From NCBI GenBank assembly GCA_016206995.1, contig JACQQN010000191.1, positions 1 to 9,395 on the forward strand: a stretch of 9,395 nucleotides of DNA, in the 5' to 3' direction. Each line of letters opens with the position of its first letter. Position 1 is the first letter of the stretch. Under the pieces are notes generated by a model. The model searched no databases. It was not told the origin of the DNA and worked only from the letters and a program-made list of their open reading frames with translations. Both the position numbers and the translations under genes were made by a program. Below, piece by piece: positions 1 through 5,868 of the stretch. This DNA comes from Candidatus Omnitrophota bacterium (GTDB lineage: Bacteria > Omnitrophota > Omnitrophia > Omnitrophales > Abzuiibacteriaceae).

Positions 1-1148
1 CCCAACGCTTTCCATGAAGCTTGTCTATTTTTAATTTCAATTTTTTCTTTTAATTCAGCCAACACATCATCCACATAAGATTCGCGACGCATACCGACTA
101 AGACGGTTGTAACTCCTTCCGTTGAACGAAGTGCGCGAATCGCTATTTGGCTCAGTATCTGGGCTTCTCCCCATTCTGGGTCAATCGAGCGAACTTTATC
201 TTTGATATCAGCCGCAAGCGGAAAGGGAACTCCTTCTATCGAATCCGCCAAACGGATCAGCCCACGCCCTGCAATTGCGTTGAGTGGACGGTTAATTAAA
301 ACACCAAGACATTTTTCGCGAGCGAATTCTAGAAGCGTTTTACCATTCGACTGATTTTTTTCGGTCGCACCGCCGGCTTCGAATAAATTCATTGGAAATT
401 GAATGACGCGGAAATGATGTTTTGAAGAAATTGATTCCGCAATCTTCCAAACTGTTTCAAGAGAAGTAAACTCAAAATCATTTTTGGGATGCGGAAAAGT
501 ATTGGAACTGATTCCGTACCATTGAATTCTACCTTGCTTCACTTCTGATTCCAAATGTTGAAAAGCGAGTCCAATTCGTCGGCCATATTCTTTTCTTGCT
601 TCATTGAGCGAGATGCCAGCGTGACTTGCCCAACTTAAATAATATTCTGGATTATGAAGAAGATACACATCCACCGTTTGCATTTGCAGTCGGCTAAGGC
701 TTCGCGTTAATTGATCTTCAATAAATTCAGGATGAATACAATGCTCAAGCCCTTCGCCGTATAAAACGAGATCAGGAAATGGTTTTCCTTCACGTTTTCT
801 CTTCTGGCTTAATTCATAATTTTCACCTTGAAGATAACCAACTTTAGAGACAACCACGAGTGAATCACGTAAAACCTTTTCTGATTTGCCCAGCATTTCC
901 ACCGTGTAACCAACAAGCGCTTCTGAGCCACCGTCTGAATAGTTGGAGCTCGTATCAATCACATTGATCCCTGAAAGAAGCGCTTTTTCAAGCGCTTTTT
1001 CATGGGCGTGAATCGAAACATCAACACGGTAACAACCGAATCCCGCTTGGCTCACTTGAAAACCTGTTGTGCCCAGTTCTTGATACGCGAGTGACGAATG
1101 GAGTTTTGTTAACTGCTTTGTCCCATTAATTGTCGCAAATTTCGCCAT
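1..1148 (-). CDS. Aldo/keto reductase, C-terminus cut by window edge
   Basis: I translated this open frame by hand: 382 codons run without a stop from the ATG to the left edge, so the C-terminus is missing. Aldo/keto reductases are TIM-barrel enzymes that reduce carbonyls with NADPH. The catalytic tetrad is visible: Asp65 and Tyr70 in INVIDTSSNYSDGGSE, Lys102 in VVVSKVGY, and His165 in DVYLLHNPE. A late segment, GVTTVLVGMRRESYVDDV (about 345-362), matches the C-terminal cofactor-binding region of the family. The ATG overlaps the stop of the upstream porphyrinogen oxidase gene by one base (TAATG) and has only a weak ribosome binding site, so translation is probably coupled. The substrate is unknown. 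Placement behind heme genes hints at a job linked to that pathway, but aldo/keto reductases are common and the link may be only transcriptional. Confidence 0.9.
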   Translation of the reverse strand, partial: MAKFATINGTKQLTKLHSSLAYQELGTTGFQVSQAGFGCYRVDVSIHAHEKALEKALLSGINVIDTSSNYSDGGSEALVGYTVEMLGKSEKVLRDSLVVVSKVGYLQGENYELSQKRKREGKPFPDLVLYGEGLEHCIHPEFIEDQLTRSLSRLQMQTVDVYLLHNPEYYLSWASHAGISLNEARKEYGRRIGLAFQHLESEVKQGRIQWYGISSNTFPHPKNDFEFTSLETVWKIAESISSKHHFRVIQFPMNLFEAGGATEKNQSNGKTLLEFAREKCLGVLINRPLNAIAGRGLIRLADSIEGVPFPLAADIKDKVRSIDPEWGEAQILSQIAIRALRSTEGVTTVLVGMRRESYVDDVLAELKEKIEIKNRQASWKAL

Positions 1149-2599
1149 TACCACTCGCTTCCGACCATTTGGTTTGAGCGACAGGCTAGCTGGTGAATTT
1201 CTTCAGCTTGCTTTTCCGCATCGAAAATACAATCAGGAATCCCAGCTCCCTGATACGAACTTCCTGTTAAAAATAAACCAGGCGTTTCTTTTGCCTTCGC
1301 TTTAATTTCTGAAACTAGCTCTCGATGCCCCACTTGATACTGCGCCATCGAACTCGCGTAGCGACTTAGCAGAGTCATTGTGGGCTCCCTCTGAATTTGA
1401 AGCAACTGTTTGAGTTCGGCGATAACAACTTCGATAAGATCGTGATCATTCATCGCAAAAAAATTTCGGCCAAATGCTCCGCCCACAAACGCCCGAAGCA
1501 AAACAAAATCTTTTGGAGCGCGGTGATCAAATTTAACACTGCTGAACGAACAAGCAACTAAAGGACTTTTCTCAATCGCGGGAACCACAAAACCAAATCC
1601 ATTCAGAGGATGTTGAACCTCACTCCGCTTAAACACTAGGTTAACCGTCGCAACAGACTCGTAAACCATTTCGCTTAACTTTTCAGAAAGATCACGATAT
1701 TCAGAAGAAAAAAGCCGCGCGGCTTGAAAAGCAGGTAACGCGAGACAAACAAAATCAAATTCTTTTCCATGGCTACTTGCTGCACTGAGCCGCCAGCGGT
1801 TGGTTGAACGGTCATAATCTATTTTTGTTAATCCAGAATTGAGATGAATGGACTCATGCGGAATCACTTGAGCTAGTTTTTGAACCAGTGTTTCCATCCC
1901 ATTACGAAACGACAGGAAAAGACTGTAACGCGGGCCGCTTGCTTTACTGAGCTCCTTCTTCTTTTTTGCTTCGACAAAAAGACCTCGAATGACGCTTCCA
2001 TAGTTCCGCTCAAGCTCTCTAAAACGAGGCATCGTGGCTCCAAGACTTAACCGATCAGGGTCTCCCGAATAAATCCCAGCAAGCATTGCCTGCCCCACCC
2101 GATCAAGCGCTTCCCTGCCAAAACGTCTTCGAATGAAAGAACCGATGCTTTCATCACCCGTACTATTTTTCTTCGGCAAAAGAAATTCCGCTGCCATGCG
2201 CATTTTCCCCTGTAAAGAAAAAAGAGGCGAGGAAAGAAACGGCCTAATTCGCGTGGGTGCAATCAAATAAAAACCTTCCGGGAGTTCGTGAAGCTTACCT
2301 TTTCGAACCACAAAACTTTTTCGGTACTCATTCCTGGTGCCAATGATTTCTGATTCGATCCCCAATCGTTTTGACAGTTGAACGCCCCATGGTTTTTCAG
2401 AAAGAAATGAGTCAGGACCTTGCTCTAAAACAAAACCATCCTTGACTTCCGTAGCAATGGTCCCTCCAAGCCGAGAACTGTTTTCAAACAAATGCACTTC
2501 GAAGTTTGATTGATTTTCTTTTTGAAGCTCGATCAATCGATGAGCGCACGCAAGCCCCGCAATTCCTCCTCCGATAACGGCAATTTTTGGTTTTGTCAT
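1148..2599 (-). CDS. hemY: HemY-type protoporphyrinogen/coproporphyrinogen oxidase
   Basis: This 483-residue protein is an FAD-dependent, oxygen-using porphyrinogen oxidase of the HemY/PPOX family, which removes six electrons from protoporphyrinogen IX (or, in the coproporphyrin pathway, from coproporphyrinogen III). The N-terminus carries the Rossmann motif AVIGGGIAGL (Gly10-Gly15), followed by FENSSRLGGTI, the usual second FAD contact. LEQGPDSFL (about 58-66) is the conserved substrate-side segment, and the C-terminus has the family hallmark GLFLTGSSYQGAGIPDC (441-457), which closes the FAD site. Length is normal for the family. It starts 12 bases after the HemD-HemE stop with a modest AGAG-type ribosome binding site, and its stop overlaps the next start by one base. 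Sequence alone does not tell which porphyrinogen is the true substrate; ferrochelatase and coproporphyrinogen dehydrogenase genes are not in the window. Confidence 0.93.
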   Translation of the reverse strand: MTKPKIAVIGGGIAGLACAHRLIELQKENQSNFEVHLFENSSRLGGTIATEVKDGFVLEQGPDSFLSEKPWGVQLSKRLGIESEIIGTRNEYRKSFVVRKGKLHELPEGFYLIAPTRIRPFLSSPLFSLQGKMRMAAEFLLPKKNSTGDESIGSFIRRRFGREALDRVGQAMLAGIYSGDPDRLSLGATMPRFRELERNYGSVIRGLFVEAKKKKELSKASGPRYSLFLSFRNGMETLVQKLAQVIPHESIHLNSGLTKIDYDRSTNRWRLSAASSHGKEFDFVCLALPAFQAARLFSSEYRDLSEKLSEMVYESVATVNLVFKRSEVQHPLNGFGFVVPAIEKSPLVACSFSSVKFDHRAPKDFVLLRAFVGGAFGRNFFAMNDHDLIEVVIAELKQLLQIQREPTMTLLSRYASSMAQYQVGHRELVSEIKAKAKETPGLFLTGSSYQGAGIPDCIFDAEKQAEEIHQLACRSNQMVGSEW

Positions 2600-2611
2600 T
2601 TTAAAATCTCT

Positions 2612-4576
2612 TTATCCTCGCGCACTCATTTCATGAACCATATCACCAAGTGCAATTACATTTTCAACCGGCGTTTCTGGAAGTACCCCGTGACCCAAAT
2701 TAAAAATGTGTCCGGGACGATTTTTTGCCTGACTTAAAATTGCTTTCACCCGTTCCCGGATTGTTTTCAAATCAGAGTAAAGGACAACAGGGTCTAAGTT
2801 CCCTTGAATGGCTTTATCGAAACCAATTTTTTGCCATGCAAGATCAAGCGGAATCCGAAAATCAACACCAACCACTTCCCCGCCTGCGCGGCTCATCGAC
2901 TCCAGAAAACTTCCCGTATTAGTCCCAAAGTGAATCACCGGTACTTTCCCTTGAAGATTGTCGAGAACTTGCTTGGAATAAGGAAGGACGTAACGTTCAT
3001 AATCATGTATCCCTAAACAACCAACCCAACTATCAAATAACTGAATCGCTTGTGCGCCTGCTTTGATTTGAGCTTCCAAATATTTGGCAACCCCCCGTGC
3101 AATTTTTTCCATGAGCGCACGCCACAACCCTTCATCGGCATACATCAATGCTTTTGTTCGCTGAAAATTTTTTGAACTCCCCCCTTCAATCATATAAGAA
3201 GCAAGCGTAAAAGGGGCTCCCGAGAAACCAATGAGCGGAATATTTTTTTTGAGCAGCGTGCGAGTTTTTTGAATCGCCTCAAAAACAAACGGTAAAGATT
3301 CTTTGGGCTCAATTTCAGGAAGTTGGTCAACATGCACTTTGTTTCGAATCGTATTACCCAGCACAGGACCATCATCTTTCGAATACTCAAGCGCAAGTCC
3401 AAATGGTTCTGCAATGAGTAAGATATCTGAAAAAATAATGGCAGCATCTGCACCAATTTTCTCCTGCGCGGTCACGGTAACCTGCGCAGCCAAATCCGAA
3501 TTCTTACAAAGATCAAGAAAAGGCGTTTTATCACGAATGTCGCGATATTCTTTCATATAGCGTCCTGCCTGGCGCATAAGCCAAACAGGCGTATAAGGCG
3601 TCTTTTCCAGGCGACATGCTTTCAGAAAAACACTTTGCTCAAGCTCAGGGGTGACCTTAACAAAAGGGGACAGGCATTGAAGCTCATATCTGTCCCCTTT
3701 TAAAGAATGGCTAATGGAAATATTCCGCTCTCTTTTATTCGCCAAAATCAAACCTGCTTTTTCGGCCACTTCCAAAACCAAATGTCCCATTTTATTGTGA
3801 GTGGGTTCAAGATCGACTTGAATTCCGTACGCTACAATCGCTTCGGAACAAACGGGGCCAATCGAAGCCACTACTAATTTCCGAAATGCTTTTTTAAGCT
3901 CATGTTCTACACCCATTTCATTTGCCATTCGGAACAAATGATCAACTTGCGCCGCAGAAGTAAACAAGGCAATATCAACGCTGCCTGCAACGATTGCTTG
4001 AATCGCTTTTTGAAGTGGCTGTGTATCGTCGGGAAGTGTCCACCGGTAAATCGGCACTCGAATCACGCGTGCGCCTCGCTCGCGAAGACCTTCTTCAAGC
4101 AAAGAATTCGGCTTTCCATATTCTTGAATCGCCACAGTGCGGCTATCAAGCGAGATTCCTTTTTCGCTCTCATCCAAAGCAGTTAGAATGTCCCGCCAGG
4201 TATTCGGCTCAGGCACCGTGACAGCGATCGGAATTCCGAGTTCCCTGAGCGCTTTCACTGGCTTTGGCCCTCTCGCAACCACAATCACTTTTTTGAGAGC
4301 GTCAATAATTTGCTCTCGCTTATATTTGGAAGCTAATGCTTCCATTAAAAAACGAGTGCCCACTCCTGTTAAAAAAATCACGATGTCAATTTCGCCCTGA
4401 AAAAGTTTTTCCGCAAATGAAAAAACATCTGGATTTTTTTCCCAAGGAATTTCCTGCATGGAGGGAGCAGAAATTGGGATGCCGCCATTTTTCTGAATGA
4501 GTTGGCACATGCTTTCTGCCATTCGGTTTTCAAAAGTCACGACCCGTAAATTTTCGAGTTTAAGAGTTTGAGTCAT
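2612..4576 (-). CDS. hemDE: Fused uroporphyrinogen-III synthase / uroporphyrinogen decarboxylase
   Basis: A 654-residue protein with two complete tetrapyrrole enzymes. Residues about 1-283 are uroporphyrinogen-III synthase (HemD), which closes and inverts ring D of hydroxymethylbilane: FLTGVGTRF, VVARGPKPVKALRELG, PEPNTWRDIL and ASIGPVCSEA are recognisable family segments. Residues about 314-654 are uroporphyrinogen decarboxylase (HemE), which converts its product to coproporphyrinogen III: signature 1 WLMRQAGRYMKEY, Asp384 in FSDIL, signature 2 GFSGAPFTLASYMIEGG with Tyr461, and His629 in LGHGVLPETP match the known catalytic residues. The linker contains a 12-bp inverted repeat. I chose ATG 4576, preceded by GGGA at a spacing of six; a TTG four codons upstream (4588) is possible. 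The gene starts 26 bases after the DsbD-like gene. One chain carries two consecutive pathway steps, so channelling is possible but unproven. Confidence 0.95.
   Translation of the reverse strand: MTQTLKLENLRVVTFENRMAESMCQLIQKNGGIPISAPSMQEIPWEKNPDVFSFAEKLFQGEIDIVIFLTGVGTRFLMEALASKYKREQIIDALKKVIVVARGPKPVKALRELGIPIAVTVPEPNTWRDILTALDESEKGISLDSRTVAIQEYGKPNSLLEEGLRERGARVIRVPIYRWTLPDDTQPLQKAIQAIVAGSVDIALFTSAAQVDHLFRMANEMGVEHELKKAFRKLVVASIGPVCSEAIVAYGIQVDLEPTHNKMGHLVLEVAEKAGLILANKRERNISISHSLKGDRYELQCLSPFVKVTPELEQSVFLKACRLEKTPYTPVWLMRQAGRYMKEYRDIRDKTPFLDLCKNSDLAAQVTVTAQEKIGADAAIIFSDILLIAEPFGLALEYSKDDGPVLGNTIRNKVHVDQLPEIEPKESLPFVFEAIQKTRTLLKKNIPLIGFSGAPFTLASYMIEGGSSKNFQRTKALMYADEGLWRALMEKIARGVAKYLEAQIKAGAQAIQLFDSWVGCLGIHDYERYVLPYSKQVLDNLQGKVPVIHFGTNTGSFLESMSRAGGEVVGVDFRIPLDLAWQKIGFDKAIQGNLDPVVLYSDLKTIRERVKAILSQAKNRPGHIFNLGHGVLPETPVENVIALGDMVHEMSARG
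3662..3701. repeat. 12-bp perfect inverted repeat in the HemD-HemE linker
   Basis: The arms AAAAGGGGACAG (3662-3673) and CTGTCCCCTTTT (3690-3701) are exact reverse complements around a 16-base loop. The element is read in frame as KGDRYELQCLSPF and sits precisely between the end of the HemD domain and the start of the HemE domain. I recall GGGGACAG/CTGTCCCC palindromes as dispersed repeats in several environmental bacterial genomes, some near REP-associated transposases; this is memory, not a search. A chance 12-bp perfect match at this spacing is unlikely. It may be a small mobile palindromic element that became part of the linker. Confidence 0.75.
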
Positions 4577-4602
4577 TGCAAATCCCAATTGGAACCTGAA
4601 TC

Positions 4603-5856
4603 TTAGGTTTGAGGAAGCGTCTCAGGCATCTCGCTTGTTTCCGTTGAAGGCGCTTCGAATGGAAGCGACCTAATAATTGAAAGAAATTCTTCTGGCACCA
4701 CAAAACCAGTAATGCGCGCTTCTTCCACCTCTTCCCCTTGAGGATCCAAGAATAAAATAGTGGGAACCCCGACCACCTTAAATTGTTCGACTAACTTTGC
4801 CGGCCCTTTCGCATCAAGCTCTGTCAAATCAACTTTCAACCGCGTAAATCCATCAAGCGCATGAATTACTTCAGGATTTGAATAGGTAAACTGTTCAATT
4901 TCATGGCACGGAATACACCAATCCGCATAAAAATCAAGAATCACAGGTTTGCCTTCTTTTTGAGCAAGCTCAAGCGCCTGAGGCGTGTATTCTCCCCAAA
5001 CAAGCTTTTCTTTGGGCTGAAGCATTGGAAACAAAATGGCGACGGCAATCGCAAGCACTCCAACTGTTTTTTTGAAACGACTAAAACTTTTACTAGCGAC
5101 TCCAGATTTTTCCAAAAACCCAAGATAAATTCCACCGGACAATAAGGTAATAACAGGCAGCCAAGAAAGCAACATGGGCGCAAGCGCAATCATCAAATAA
5201 AATAAAGTCAGCGCAAGTAACACAACTCCAAACAAATGCTCCATCCAAACAAGCCAAGCTCCGGAACGCGGAAGTTTTTTAAGAAGGCCGCTAAAAGTCC
5301 CGAGAATTAAATAGGGTGTCCCAAGGCCAAGTGACATGACAAAAAACATCCAAAAAGCAAAGGTGGGATCCCCTTTCGTTCCAACAAATGTTAAAAGTGC
5401 AATCACAGGCGGCCCAATACAAGGAGCTGCAAAAACACCGACAAACAAACCCGAAAGATAAATTCCAAAAAGACTTGCTCTTTGTTCACTGCCGGCTTTT
5501 TGGATCAACCACCCAGGCAGTTGAAAGGTATAAACACCAAACATACTGAGCGCCAAAGCAAAAAGTAAAAAAGCAATTCCAATCAAAACCCACTTACTTT
5601 GAAGTAGTGTTCCGAAAAACTCTCCCGTAAACGCCGCAACAACTCCCAACACGCTGTACATAGTTGCAATCCCTAACACGTAAATACTTGCCTTTAAAAA
5701 AGCGCGTGCCGGGTTTTGGACCGCGCTTTTTGAACCGCCGAATAAAGATACGGTAACGGTCAACATTGGATAAACGCAAGGCGTCAAGTTCAGACCTAAC
5801 CCAGCTAAAAAAACACCGATTAAAGTAATGGTTCCGCCCGGAATATCAGTTATCAT
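4603..5856 (-). CDS. dsbD: DsbD-like thiol:disulfide reductase (beta and gamma domains only)
   Basis: This 417-residue inner-membrane protein moves electrons from cytoplasmic thioredoxin to the periplasm. About eight hydrophobic segments fill residues 9-278; the two transmembrane cysteines of the DsbD beta domain are present as Cys27 in NLTPCVYPM and Cys146 in FAAPCIGPP. A periplasmic thioredoxin-like gamma domain follows (about 288-400) with WCIPC (Cys314, Cys317) and the cis-proline loop VVGVPT (Pro365). The N-terminal alpha domain of E. coli DsbD is absent, so another protein must accept the electrons. The C-terminal tail is Glu/Thr/Pro rich. I chose ATG 5856 because GAGGTG lies six bases before it; a GTG three codons upstream (5865) is part of that same site. 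It starts 10 bases after the DUF255 gene, whose lipid-anchored thioredoxin domain is an obvious candidate partner (inference). Confidence 0.92.
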   Translation of the reverse strand: MITDIPGGTITLIGVFLAGLGLNLTPCVYPMLTVTVSLFGGSKSAVQNPARAFLKASIYVLGIATMYSVLGVVAAFTGEFFGTLLQSKWVLIGIAFLLFALALSMFGVYTFQLPGWLIQKAGSEQRASLFGIYLSGLFVGVFAAPCIGPPVIALLTFVGTKGDPTFAFWMFFVMSLGLGTPYLILGTFSGLLKKLPRSGAWLVWMEHLFGVVLLALTLFYLMIALAPMLLSWLPVITLLSGGIYLGFLEKSGVASKSFSRFKKTVGVLAIAVAILFPMLQPKEKLVWGEYTPQALELAQKEGKPVILDFYADWCIPCHEIEQFTYSNPEVIHALDGFTRLKVDLTELDAKGPAKLVEQFKVVGVPTILFLDPQGEEVEEARITGFVVPEEFLSIIRSLPFEAPSTETSEMPETLPQT

Positions 5857-5862
5857 TCGGAA

Positions 5863-5868
5863 CACCTC
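5863..5868 (-). promoter_or_regulatory. Ribosome binding site embedded in the upstream stop codon
   Basis: Read on the minus strand, TGAGGTG contains both the TGA stop of the DUF255 gene (5869-5867) and the Shine-Dalgarno sequence GAGGTG, with TTCCGA as spacer before ATG 5856. This decides the start of the DsbD-like gene against the upstream GTG, and it makes translation of the two genes likely to be coupled. Confidence 0.8.

Noticed and set aside
979..1002. Tandem GCGCTTTTTCA repeat in the aldo/keto reductase gene
   Set aside because: It encodes the ordinary helix EKALEKAL with repeated codon choice; only two copies, no sign of an array.
1230..1256. TCAGG/CCTGA inverted repeat near the end of hemY
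   Set aside because: It falls on the conserved GAGIPDC motif, so the bases are explained by protein conservation, and the stem is only 5 bp.
3902..4186. Plus-strand open frame of 94 codons opposite the HemD domain
   Set aside because: The minus strand here encodes clear uroporphyrinogen-III synthase motifs; the plus-strand peptide is low in information and looks like a shadow.
4577..4588. TTG start four codons upstream for the HemD-HemE gene
   Set aside because: ATG 4576 has a GGGA site at good spacing and gives the N-terminus expected for the family; the TTG is only a possible alternative.
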